Source: Clostridia bacterium
Lineage (GTDB): Bacteria; Bacillota; Clostridia; Oscillospirales; Acutalibacteraceae
Assembly (NCBI GenBank): GCA_017465825.1
Contig: JAFTVI010000028.1
Location: forward strand, 1 to 36,954
Direction of reading: 5' to 3'
Length of the DNA stretch: 36,954 bases
The position numbers were made by a program, and so were the translations under genes. The notes beneath the pieces were generated by a model that worked only from the letters and a program-made list of their open reading frames with translations, was not told the DNA's origin and made no database searches. Each line of letters begins with the position of its first letter. Position 1 is the first letter of the stretch. Below, one piece after another: positions 15,542 to 23,288 of this stretch.

Positions 15542-16288
15542 ATGCAGACTTGGCTGTTTATTTCACTTCTTTTACTCGCTATAATAATTGAGCTTATCTT
15601 TGTGCCGAAATTCCTTGTTGCTCAAAGACCGGGAATCTGCATAAAATCGTTCTGCTTTAAAATGATCTGCGCCACGATGTTTGTGGCAACAGGCTTTTTA
15701 TGCTACCGTTATTCGGGCAACACCTCGGAATTTGCAAAACATATGCTCATAGGCTTATGTCTTGGCTGGGTGGGTGATGTATTTCTGCATATCAAACCGA
15801 AAAAAGAGTTTTTCTTTGCTATCGGTTTCTGCTTCTTCTTTTCCTCGCATATTCTTTACCTTATTGCTTTTTCGAAGGCATCAAAGCAGTATTTACAGCA
15901 AAGCAAAGCCGCAACTATCATCAGTATTGCGCTTATTGCGATTGTAATTTTCGGCTCATATCTTTATATAAAATTCAAAAAGAAGATGAAAATGAACCTG
16001 CTTACAGCGCCGCTGTGCTTCGGCTACGGTCTTGTGCTTGTACCTATGATGGTCAATGCATTTATGTTTTCCGTTCAATATATTGCGGCAGGCTATCCCA
16101 ATGCAATCTGGGGCGGAATATGCCTTACTCTGGGTGGAATTTCATTTTATCTGTCTGATTTCACTATTGCTTTTCTTATGTTCAACGAAGCAGACAAGGG
16201 AAATATACCCCTTAAAAATTTTAATATCGGTACATACTTTTTTGCGCAGACAATGCTTGCGCTTTCAATACTTTTCATAGGAGGATAA
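15542..16288 (+). CDS. YhhN family integral membrane protein (lysoplasmalogenase-like)
   Basis: A 248-residue protein with about eight hydrophobic spans. The two YhhN/TMEM86 hallmarks are GWVGDVFL in the third span (conserved GD) and YLSDFTIAF in a late span (conserved SD). Characterised relatives hydrolyse the vinyl-ether bond of lysoplasmalogens, releasing an aldehyde and a glycerophospho-headgroup. Clostridia make plasmalogens, so a lipid-turnover role fits. The gene follows the GDPD-like gene by 15 bases with GGGAGG upstream and precedes the ACT-domain gene by 4 bases. Confidence 0.8.
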   Translation: MQTWLFISLLLLAIIIELIFVPKFLVAQRPGICIKSFCFKMICATMFVATGFLCYRYSGNTSEFAKHMLIGLCLGWVGDVFLHIKPKKEFFFAIGFCFFFSSHILYLIAFSKASKQYLQQSKAATIISIALIAIVIFGSYLYIKFKKKMKMNLLTAPLCFGYGLVLVPMMVNAFMFSVQYIAAGYPNAIWGGICLTLGGISFYLSDFTIAFLMFNEADKGNIPLKNFNIGTYFFAQTMLALSILFIGG

Positions 16289-16292
16289 AATT

Positions 16293-16562
16293 ATGAGAGC
16301 CGTTATTTCAGTTATAGGAAAGGACGCAGTGGGTATTCTTGCCGCTGTTTCCGCAAAATGCTCGGATTACAACATCAACGTTCTTGAGGTTACACAGTCC
16401 GTTCTACAGGATATGTTCGTTATGGTTATGATGACGGATATTTCTGCAATCAACGCAGATTTTGCATCATTCGTTGATGAAATGGATGCTCTTGGCAAAG
16501 AGAAAAACCTTTCAATCAGAGCTATGCACGAAGACATTTTCAATGCTATGCACAACATATGA
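16293..16562 (+). CDS. ACT domain protein, UPF0237 family
   Basis: An 89-residue single ACT domain. It begins MRAVISVIGKDAVGILAAVS, the typical first strand and ligand-loop of the GcvR-like UPF0237 group, followed by NINVLEVTQSV. Such domains sense amino acids. It is commonly encoded directly before a UPF0210 gene, as here, and a joint function is assumed but not shown. AGGAGG lies just upstream, and the spacing of 11 bases to the next start indicates coupling. Confidence 0.9.
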   Translation: MRAVISVIGKDAVGILAAVSAKCSDYNINVLEVTQSVLQDMFVMVMMTDISAINADFASFVDEMDALGKEKNLSIRAMHEDIFNAMHNI

Positions 16563-16573
16563 GGTGAACGACC

Positions 16574-17932
16574 TTGATTAATCATAACGATATTCTTGAA
16601 ACAATAACTATGATTCAGGAAGAGAATCTTGATATCCGTACAATAACTATGGGTATCTCTCTTCTTGACTGCTGTCACAGCGACATTGACGTTGTCTGCG
16701 ACAAAATTTACAACAAAATCACAACATACGCTAAAGACCTTGTAAAAACAGGTGAGCAGATTGAAAAGGAATTCGGCATTCCCATTATCAACAAGCGAAT
16801 TTCCGTAACACCTATAGCTATGATTCTTGCCGCCTGCGAGAATAAGGACGCTGTCAAAATCGCACTCACGCTTGAAAAAGCGGCTGTAACCTGCGGCGTA
16901 AACTTCATAGGCGGATTTTCGGCACTCGTTCAGAAAGGCTTTGCTCACGGCGACAGGGAGCTGATTGAAGCAATTCCCGAAGCTCTTGCTGTTACCGAGC
17001 ACGTCTGCTCCAGCGTAAATATCGGTTCAACAAAAACGGGTATCAATATGGACGCAGTCAAGCTTATGGGGGAAACCGTCGTAAAAGCGGCTGAACGCAC
17101 CAAGGACAACAACTGCATAGGCCCTGCAAAGCTCGTTGTATTCTGCAACGCTCCCGAGGATAACCCCTTTATGGCAGGTGCATTTCACGGCGCAGGCGAG
17201 CCCGATTGCGTTATCAACGTGGGCGTATCAGGCCCCGGTGTTGTAAGAGCGGCGCTTGCAAAATCAAAAGGACTTGACCTTACACAGGTTGCAGACCTTA
17301 TCAAGCGCACGGCATTCAAAATCACAAGAATGGGTCAGCTTGTAGGCACAGAGGCATCAAAAAGGCTCGGTGTCCCCTTCGGCATCGTTGACCTTTCACT
17401 CGCTCCCACTCCCGCTGTCGGAGATTCCGTTGCATATATCCTTGAAGAAATCGGTCTTGACTGCTGTGGCTGTCCCGGTACAACTGCGGCGCTTGCTATG
17501 CTCAACGACGCAGTTAAAAAGGGCGGCGTAATGGCATCCTCACACGTGGGCGGTCTTTCGGGCGCATTTATCCCCGTTTCCGAAGATGCAGGTATGATTG
17601 CGGCGGCACGCAACGGCTGTTTAAGGCTCGAAAAGCTTGAGGCTATGACTGCCGTATGCTCCGTAGGTCTTGATATGATAGTTATCCCCGGTGATACATC
17701 TGCGGCAACGATATCTGCAATCATCGCAGACGAAGCGGCAATAGGTATGGTCAACTCAAAGACAACGGCGGTAAGAGTTATCCCCGCAATCGGCAAAAAC
17801 GTGGGTGACGAGCTTGAATTCGGCGGACTTCTGGGCTCAGGCCCCGTAATGCCCGTAAATACAGCATCACCTGAAAAATTCATAAACAGAGGCGGCAGAA
17901 TTCCCGCACCTATGCAGAGTTTAAAGAACTAA
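16574..17932 (+). CDS. UPF0210 (PFL/DUF711) family protein
   Basis: A 452-residue cytoplasmic protein. [14 protein letters not shown] near the N-terminus, [31 protein letters not shown] and the Gly-rich [20 protein letters not shown] are characteristic of UPF0210. The fold is related to glycyl-radical/formate acetyltransferase-like proteins, but no Gly-radical motif is visible and the reaction is unknown. The start is TTG 16574, seven bases after GAGGTG; no ATG fits. It is the last gene of the operon and always pairs with the ACT protein, which may sense a ligand for it. Confidence 0.9.
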   Translation: MINHNDILETITMIQEENLDIRTITMGISLLDCCHSDIDVVCDKIYNKITTYAKDLVKTGEQIEKEFGIPIINKRISVTPIAMILAACENKDAVKIALTLEKAAVTCGVNFIGGFSALVQKGFAHGDRELIEAIPEALAVTEHVCSSVNIGSTKTGINMDAVKLMGETVVKAAERTKDNNCIGPAKLVVFCNAPEDNPFMAGAFHGAGEPDCVINVGVSGPGVVRAALAKSKGLDLTQVADLIKRTAFKITRMGQLVGTEASKRLGVPFGIVDLSLAPTPAVGDSVAYILEEIGLDCCGCPGTTAALAMLNDAVKKGGVMASSHVGGLSGAFIPVSEDAGMIAAARNGCLRLEKLEAMTAVCSVGLDMIVIPGDTSAATISAIIADEAAIGMVNSKTTAVRVIPAIGKNVGDELEFGGLLGSGPVMPVNTASPEKFINRGGRIPAPMQSLKN

Positions 17933-17943
17933 ATCATACAAAC

Positions 17944-17985
17944 AAAAAAATACAGACACCCTGTTGGGTGTCTGTATTTTTGGAA
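17944..17985 (+). terminator. Terminator of the GDPD-like/UPF0210 operon
   Basis: AAATACAGACACCC pairs perfectly with GGGTGTCTGTATTT around TGTT and is followed by TTGG. A-rich and T-rich flanks make it usable in both directions. Confidence 0.9.
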
Positions 17986-18055
17986 AGGTTGCGTAAAATA
18001 GAAGTATAATCTGTATAAGATTGAACCATCGAGAATAATGAAATCCTTGCTCTCT

Positions 18056-18169
18056 TCCAACGAAGTTGGATTTCATCGCGGAGCGATTTCATCCACCATA
18101 GGTGGATTTATTCCGTACGACAGGACGGATTTAGTTGAAAAAAGCACTTGCTTTCGCAAGTGCTTTTTT
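18056..18169 (+). repeat. Array of five consecutive small hairpins
   Basis: Five perfect or near-perfect stems follow one another: TCCAAC-GAA-GTTGGA (18056-18070), ATCGC-GGA-GCGAT (18075-18087), ATCCACC-ATA-GGTGGAT (18091-18107), TCCGT...ACGGA (18112-18129) and a terminator-like AAAAAAGCACTTGC-TTTC-GCAAGTGCTTTTTT (18138-18169). TTTCAT or TTTA-type links join them, and the loops of the first three have three bases. No coding capacity is seen. From memory, similar arrays occur elsewhere in gut Clostridia, but I cannot verify this. Confidence 0.7.
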
Positions 18170-18170
18170 C

Positions 18171-18190
18171 TGGCGGAGAAGGAGAGACTC
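18171..18190 (-). repeat. Duplicated 3' end of tRNA-Ser (20 bp)
   Basis: TGGCGGAGAAGGAGAGACTC is identical to 18383-18402, the T-loop to CCA end of tRNA-Ser(GCT). The rest of the tRNA is absent here. This is the footprint expected of integrase-mediated insertion at a tRNA 3' end or of a decayed tRNA copy. Confidence 0.65.
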
Positions 18191-18273
18191 CCCTCTTGCG
18201 GTGCCCAAAATCGACGGGCGCTCGTTCCTTCGCTGCCGATTTTGACCGCTGCGCCATCTCAAACTCCCTCTCC
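18181..18273. repeat. GC-rich palindromic element beside tRNA-Ser
   Basis: An imperfect palindrome with GGAGAG (18181) against CTCTCC (18268) and CAAAATCG (18206) against CGATTTTG (18237). GC content is visibly higher than in neighbouring genes, and the GC-rich tract extends to about 18330. No reading frame is credible. It may be REP-like or an insertion remnant. Confidence 0.5.
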
Positions 18274-18342
18274 CCGCCCCCGGCGGCGGTCGTTTTCGAT
18301 GCCCGCGCCTTTCGTCGCTCGAGTTCGAGTTTTATCATTATA

Positions 18343-18380
18343 CAAAAAAAAACACAGACATCCGATAGAATGTCTGTGTT
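18343..18380 (-). terminator. Terminator of the tRNA-Ser pair
   Basis: On the minus strand AACACAGACAT pairs with ATGTCTGTGTT and is followed by TTTTTTTGTA. Confidence 0.9.
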
Positions 18381-18382
18381 TT

Positions 18383-18476
18383 TGGCGGAGAAGGAGAGAC
18401 TCGAACTCTCGCGCCGGGGTTTAGCCGACCTACGCCCTTAGCAGGGGCGCCTCGTCACCAACTTGAGTACTTCTCC
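18383..18476 (-). tRNA. tRNA-Ser (GCT)
   Basis: A 94-base type II tRNA with a long variable arm. Acceptor GGAGAAG/CTTCTCC, anticodon arm CGCCC-CTGCTAA-GGGCG with anticodon GCT, T-arm GAGAG-TTCGAGT-CTCTC, encoded CCA. It follows tRNA-Ser(TGA) by 32 bases and shares its promoter. Confidence 0.95.
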
Positions 18477-18508
18477 ATTGGTAACTTTTTGAAATTATTC
18501 AAAAAAAG

Positions 18509-18599
<91 letters not shown>

Positions 18600-18613
18600 G
18601 TAAATGCTTAGTT

Positions 18614-18642
18614 ATGATATCATAAAACGCCCACTTTGTCAA
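18614..18642 (-). promoter_or_regulatory. Promoter of the tRNA-Ser pair
   Basis: On the minus strand TTGACA (18642-18637), a 17-base spacer and TATCAT (18619-18614), 15 bases before the first tRNA. Confidence 0.85.
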
Positions 18643-18675
18643 TACCTTTTTTATTATTTTATGTTATTTTACTGA

Positions 18676-18712
18676 TAAAAAATCGGTAAACTTTACAGTT
18701 TACCGATTTTAG
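18676..18712 (-). terminator. Terminator of the surface-protein gene
   Basis: On the minus strand AAAATCGGTAAACT pairs with AGTTTACCGATTTT around GTAA, followed by TTATC. It lies seven bases after the stop codon. Confidence 0.9.
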
Positions 18713-18718
18713 TTTTAT

Positions 18719-21700
18719 TTACCAATGAGCAATGCCGCAGTCGCAGTAACGGTTAGCCTGAATATTGAAAAGCTTGCTGAAGAACAGAGCAATCTGCCAG
18801 AAGAATTTCATAAAGGCATTACTGCTGTGGCAAATGTGAGAGCAGTCTGCACTCAAATCATAACCGCAGGAATCACACTTACTGTCGCCGTTTTCATTAA
18901 CGTGACCTGTTGCAAGGATAACCTCCTGTGCCGTCAACTTAGTATTGCATACAGAACACTTAATACCGTCGGTAAGACCGTCATTTGTGCAATCGGCAGG
19001 AGTGCCGCTGATGCTTTCTTCCGTGTGACTGAGAGCTGAAGCATTAGCACCTGTGTATGTATCACCGCAATAGCAGGTGTAGGTTGTGTAGCCCTGTGCA
19101 GTACAGGTGGGCGAAGTTTCAACAATTTCATAGAGATGATAATGAAGCAGTTTTGCACCAAAAACAAGAATTGAGTATTCTGTTACATCTTCATCCAGCA
19201 CATACTCAAAAGTAAGATTTTCGCTTTCTGCCGTTTTCTGGTCAATATAAAGAATATTGTCTGATGAAAGCAAGTCGTCTGCATTTTCATCCTTAACTGC
19301 AACCATAAGATAATTATTACCAATAGTTGCGTCATTAACAATCTTTGTTTTTGTATTATCTTGCGCAGGTATAGAATATCCAACACTCATCAATTCAAAA
19401 GGAGCATCTCCTTTACAAAATATAGTTGCAGATACAAGACATTCATTACCTGTTCCTATTGAAATTTCATCCCATTGTTCTTTTGTTCCTTCAAAAAATA
19501 CATATTCCAGTTCATCACAGCAATCAAACGCATAATCTTCTATAGCTGTTACACTTGAAGGAATCGTAATACTTTCAAGTTTAATACAACCGCCAAAAGC
19601 GTGCTCCTCAACATCTGTTACGCCACTTGGTATTTCTATATTTATAAGATTTCTGCAATCTCCGAATAAATATTCTTCAATGATCTTTACACTGTTCGGT
19701 AAGGTAATGCTTGTAAAGCCGCACTCATAAAAAGCAAAAGGACCAATAACACTAACTGTATCCGGAATATTTATTTCTGTGAGATTTTTGCATTTAAAAA
19801 ATGCATTCATTGATATTTTTTCTACACTATTTGGAATATCTATTTTTACAAGATTGGAACAATGCTGAAATGCCGCATTTCCTATAATTGAAACATTATC
19901 ACCAACAATCACATCAACGAGATTTTCACAAGCATAGAATGAATATTTCGAAATTGTGTCTATACCATTGCCAATTAAAACTTTTTTTATGTAAGATGCG
20001 TACGGATACCAAACCACTGATTCAATAGAATTCCAATCTGTCATACTTCCCGAACCATTAATTACCAATTCTCCATCGTTATATAGCATCCATATTATAT
20101 CATCACCACATTTACCGCTTTTATAAACCCCGCTATCATTCTTACTTATGTATACAGTTACTTTTTTATCTACAATCTTTACTGTTTCCGTTCTGACTTC
20201 GCCATTTTCAAACTTCGCTGTAATTGTATGTATTCCGCTTGCTAAATATATGGTCAGCATTCCGTTTTCATCTGTTTTGTATTCATCATTGATTACAACA
20301 TCCGACAATGGATCTCTTTTTTCATCAGTGACATAAATATTGACTGCATATCGTATATTAGGACAGTTATCCAATCCGAAACCGAAAGAGTCAGAATAAT
20401 ATGCCGAAAACCAAAGCAGTTTTATATTACCGAATACAGTTTTCTTATTAAATATATCAAAAAATTTAGCAGATACTGACTGGCTTGTAACGAGATAAAA
20501 ATCAATATCCAAACAGGTTCCGCAATCGTGAACAGCTTCTTCCGGATCTAAAACCAAAGGTTCAATATTAACTTCAAGTCCTGCACGTGCCGAAACTGAT
20601 ATCTCCACCCAGTCCAGAACTTTTGCTTCCGGTTTTAATTCAAAACCTGCAAAGAATTTAACTTTTATTTCAAGCTCGTGGTCATATTCCAATGCCGAAG
20701 TTTTATTTTTATTTACAAATTCACCTGTATTGCTGTCATACGAAAAACCGACAACCACTTCTGCAAGGCTCCAACTAAGACTTAATTCAGCTTCTGCTTC
20801 AAAGATAAAGTTCAGCGGCACCTCTGCTTTTATACTACCAAAGAAATTAAAACCAACTTTTCCCAAAGGTATTTCACAGTCTATTTTGCCTGTTACGGCA
20901 ACTGATACATCAAATCCGCTTGTTGCTGTAAGTTCTATGTAGAAATAGTCATCACCAAACAAGAGAACATCATAAAATATTTTCAAACCAAAAGTAAAAT
21001 TACCTGTAATATCAGCGGCAATTTCAATATTATCAGAAAGTTCCAACTGAATTGCCCATTTTTCAACAGCTCCCATACTGCCATCGATATTAATATCGTA
21101 TCCCATAGGAGCAATTGCAACTGACTCGTGAGTTACACCATCAGCCATTTCTGTTTCATCGAAAACTGAATCTGTTGATGTTTCATCAATTTTAATGAAT
21201 TGAAACAATTCACTTATTGATTCCACTTTGGATGCCGTAAGTGTGACTGTATCTTCATTTATTTGTACTTTATCAACTTTTATTATGATATACTCACTTT
21301 CACCACTACCATACTTATAATAGAAAATATCATCTTTTTTTAGATTTTTCACCTGTTCATCAGCATTTTCAATAACATAGACACCATTTGCATAGTCATC
21401 TGTTACAACTGTATTTGTGCCGTTTTCAAATTCAACGATTGTTGCATCGTCTGAAACAACAAGAAAGTTATTATCTTTCTTTTCATCAAGATTGATGACT
21501 CTGTCAGCGTCAAAGTCAGCAGTAGTTTTTTGTATAAATTCTTCATATTCTTTTGTGTATTCGTTTGTTTCGTAACTTTTACAAAGAGGAACATTGCTTT
21601 CATCAACAAGAAACGCTTTTACATAAAAATAATCCGGCATTTCATCTATTTCAATCTCAACAGTTACTGTATCATCATCCACATATTCTTTTGCATCAAC

Positions 21701-22027
21701 ATCCGCTTTTCCGCTGGCAAGCATTTTTTTGCCTTTTTGCTCAAAAACAGCAACAACAACATAACAAGCAGCGCTGTTCTTTAAATCAACAGTTGCAGTT
21801 GTTCCCTCAATACTGACAGATTGAATAAGGTATTCAGTATTTTCCTCTTGTTTACTTTCTGCATTATCAAGAATTAATTCACCCAAAACATTGGTTGCTT
21901 CGTATTTGACATCCGTCTGAGTATTCACATTTGATTCTTCACTTTCCGCAAATGCAGGAACAACCGTCGTTGCAAGCATTACAATTGCTATAAACACTGC
22001 CAATGTTCGTTTTAAAATTGTTTTCAT
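18719..22027 (-). CDS. Large secreted protein with BspA-type leucine-rich repeats and Cys/His-rich C-terminus
   Basis: A 1102-residue exported protein. A signal peptide covers residues 1-28 (TLAVFIAIVMLATT, cleavage after AFA). Residues 30-620 are beta-rich and acidic and of no recognised family, and about 550-620 has the look of an Ig-like/CNA-B domain (VNIYVTDEKRDPLSDVVIND). Residues 655-850 hold about seven LRR_5/BspA repeats of the form IPxSVxxIxxxAFxxCxxL. The C-terminus (about 980-1102) has paired CxxC-like motifs (TYTCYCGDTY, IKCSVCNTK, KCDSCGYDL) and ends with an unusual segment: CSHICH, a hydrophobic FFWQIALFFSKLF, then YCDCGIAHW. No LPXTG motif or long membrane anchor is seen. BspA-type repeats bind host or bacterial surfaces. 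The start is ATG 22027, with AAAGGA upstream. The gene is divergent from an XRE regulator across a twin operator. Confidence 0.85.
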   Translation of the reverse strand: MKTILKRTLAVFIAIVMLATTVVPAFAESEESNVNTQTDVKYEATNVLGELILDNAESKQEENTEYLIQSVSIEGTTATVDLKNSAACYVVVAVFEQKGKKMLASGKADVDAKEYVDDDTVTVEIEIDEMPDYFYVKAFLVDESNVPLCKSYETNEYTKEYEEFIQKTTADFDADRVINLDEKKDNNFLVVSDDATIVEFENGTNTVVTDDYANGVYVIENADEQVKNLKKDDIFYYKYGSGESEYIIIKVDKVQINEDTVTLTASKVESISELFQFIKIDETSTDSVFDETEMADGVTHESVAIAPMGYDINIDGSMGAVEKWAIQLELSDNIEIAADITGNFTFGLKIFYDVLLFGDDYFYIELTATSGFDVSVAVTGKIDCEIPLGKVGFNFFGSIKAEVPLNFIFEAEAELSLSWSLAEVVVGFSYDSNTGEFVNKNKTSALEYDHELEIKVKFFAGFELKPEAKVLDWVEISVSARAGLEVNIEPLVLDPEEAVHDCGTCLDIDFYLVTSQSVSAKFFDIFNKKTVFGNIKLLWFSAYYSDSFGFGLDNCPNIRYAVNIYVTDEKRDPLSDVVINDEYKTDENGMLTIYLASGIHTITAKFENGEVRTETVKIVDKKVTVYISKNDSGVYKSGKCGDDIIWMLYNDGELVINGSGSMTDWNSIESVVWYPYASYIKKVLIGNGIDTISKYSFYACENLVDVIVGDNVSIIGNAAFQHCSNLVKIDIPNSVEKISMNAFFKCKNLTEINIPDTVSVIGPFAFYECGFTSITLPNSVKIIEEYLFGDCRNLINIEIPSGVTDVEEHAFGGCIKLESITIPSSVTAIEDYAFDCCDELEYVFFEGTKEQWDEISIGTGNECLVSATIFCKGDAPFELMSVGYSIPAQDNTKTKIVNDATIGNNYLMVAVKDENADDLLSSDNILYIDQKTAESENLTFEYVLDEDVTEYSILVFGAKLLHYHLYEIVETSPTCTAQGYTTYTCYCGDTYTGANASALSHTEESISGTPADCTNDGLTDGIKCSVCNTKLTAQEVILATGHVNENGDSKCDSCGYDLSADCSHICHSSNAFMKFFWQIALFFSKLFNIQANRYCDCGIAHW

Positions 22028-22073
22028 ACGAATCATCCTTTCAATTTTCAGAATAATTTTTTATTCCGCTGAT

Positions 22074-22102
22074 ATTATAGATAAAATTTATCTAAAAGCC
22101 AA
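22074..22102 (-). promoter_or_regulatory. Promoter of the surface-protein gene
   Basis: On the minus strand TTGGCT (22102-22097), a 17-base spacer and TATAAT (22079-22074). The -10 box and most of the spacer overlap the first palindromic operator. Confidence 0.65.
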
Positions 22103-22119
22103 TAGATAATATTTATCTA
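22078..22119. promoter_or_regulatory. Twin 17-bp palindromic operators
   Basis: TAGATAAAATTTATCTA (22078-22094) and TAGATAATATTTATCTA (22103-22119) differ at one base. They are separated by eight bases, centres 25 bp apart. They sit over the promoter of the surface protein and just before the -10-like TATAAT (22123-22128) of the XRE gene. They most likely bind the XRE regulator encoded next to them, giving joint control and autoregulation (inference). Confidence 0.8.
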
Positions 22120-22146
22120 ACATATAATATCAGTGGGGTGATTATA

Positions 22147-22356
22147 ATGAAAAGCCGAATCCGTGATTTACGAGAGGATAACGACCTTACACAGCAACAG
22201 GTTGCGGATGCTATCGGCATCACTCAACGCAAATACTCTTACCTCGAAACGGAAACTCAACCGCTGACTGATGAATTACTTATAAAATTAGCTGATTTTT
22301 ACAATACAAACATTGACTATATACTTTTCAGAACCGATATAAGTGCAAAAATTTAA
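22147..22356 (+). CDS. Small XRE-family regulator
   Basis: A 69-residue protein consisting of one Cro/CI helix-turn-helix: IRDLREDNDLTQQQVADAIG, ITQRKYSYLETETQPLTDEL, then LADFYNTNIDYILF. The start is ATG 22147 with GGGGTGATT upstream; an upstream GTG (22138) would use the ribosome site as codons. Proteins this size act as dimers, and the twin palindromes upstream suit one. It is divergent from the large surface protein, which it probably controls. A terminator follows directly. Confidence 0.9.
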   Translation: MKSRIRDLREDNDLTQQQVADAIGITQRKYSYLETETQPLTDELLIKLADFYNTNIDYILFRTDISAKI

Positions 22357-22386
22357 GCATCGCCTGCTGTTGGCGATGCTTTTTGT
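22357..22386 (+). terminator. Terminator of the XRE gene
   Basis: GCATCGCC pairs with GGCGATGC around TGCTGTT, followed by TTTTTGT. It also lies at the convergent end of the BRO gene. Confidence 0.85.
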
Positions 22387-22387
22387 A

Positions 22388-23260
22388 TTATTCATTTTCC
22401 GCTGTTTCTTCCGCAATGCCCTCTATCAGGTCGGTTACAACTCTGTTAAGCTCGGCGGCATTTTGCGAGGTTATAACGGGTTTTCCCGTTCTGTTCTCAA
22501 TAGCTTTACGTGTATCTCCTGCAATCGAGCCACCCTCACGGGCAATTTTTATGTTTTCATCAATGCTTATTGGCTGTTCTTTCTTTGATATTTCCGTAGT
22601 GGTAGCTTCTGCAAGCATATTCAAAACCAATTCAAGCGTACTCATATTGTCACGCAAATTCTCTTTTTTCAAGCCTTTAAGGTTTTTATACTCCCTTGTT
22701 TTCATACCTGACCACGATTTTGTAATCTCATCTGTCAGTATGGCATACTCAATGCCTTTCTGTACTCCTCGTTTATCCCATTCATCCGTAAGCTCCTTGC
22801 GTACCTGAATAGCCTGCAAACGCTGATTTATCCATTCCCGTGAATATCCTTTTTTCAGATATGTTTCCAATGCTCTGTTAATTGTCAGTTCGGGGTCAAT
22901 GGTTTCATCAATGCGTTCTTTTCCGACCTCGGCAAGCCACATTTTAAACGGCTCTGCCTTTGGTGACGGTATAGACTGAATAATACGGAGTATTCCGGCA
23001 ACATCAGAAACCGTAGTTTTATATCTTTTACCATCTGCCGCAGTTAGTTCAGTCAGGGTACAAATTGTACCCCACCTTAAATTAAGTTCGGCATCACGGC
23101 TCCGCATTTTCTTTATGTATTGCTTAACATCCTTACTGTCTGTTAATGCTTCTACCACATCGGCAACGGAAAAATACCATTCTTCGGCTTTTTCATTCCA
23201 AGCAGTTCTTATCTTTTTATTTTCAAATAATTGAATATTGTTATTTTCCGATACACCCAT
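22388..23260 (-). CDS. BRO-N domain protein (phage antirepressor-like)
   Basis: A 290-residue protein. Residues 8-115 match the BRO-N domain: IQLFENKKIRTAWNEKAEEW, then YFSVADVVEALTDS and IQSIPSPKAEPFKMWLAEVG. The C-terminal half carries TINRALETYLKKGYSREWIN, RLQAIQVRKELTDEWDKRGV and KGLKKENLRDNMS, a conserved extension of chromosomal BRO proteins. BRO domains bind DNA and are common in phage and mobile elements, so horizontal origin is plausible. The start is ATG 23260 after AAAAGGG; the frame could open seven codons earlier at a TTG without a ribosome site. It is 28 bases behind nadC and in the same orientation, perhaps co-transcribed, with no functional link to NAD. Confidence 0.85.
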   Translation of the reverse strand: MGVSENNNIQLFENKKIRTAWNEKAEEWYFSVADVVEALTDSKDVKQYIKKMRSRDAELNLRWGTICTLTELTAADGKRYKTTVSDVAGILRIIQSIPSPKAEPFKMWLAEVGKERIDETIDPELTINRALETYLKKGYSREWINQRLQAIQVRKELTDEWDKRGVQKGIEYAILTDEITKSWSGMKTREYKNLKGLKKENLRDNMSTLELVLNMLAEATTTEISKKEQPISIDENIKIAREGGSIAGDTRKAIENRTGKPVITSQNAAELNRVVTDLIEGIAEETAENE

Positions 23261-23288
23261 AATGCATATGCCCTTTTGCAAAATTCAT

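Noticed and set aside
17987-18050. Promoter between the UPF0210 terminator and the hairpin array
   Set aside because: TATAAT occurs, but no -35 sits at a fitting distance and no gene follows on the plus strand.
18038-18441. Open frames of 97 and 128 codons on the plus strand
   Set aside because: They run through the hairpin array, the GC-rich palindrome and the tRNA-Ser gene; no ribosome site or family was seen.
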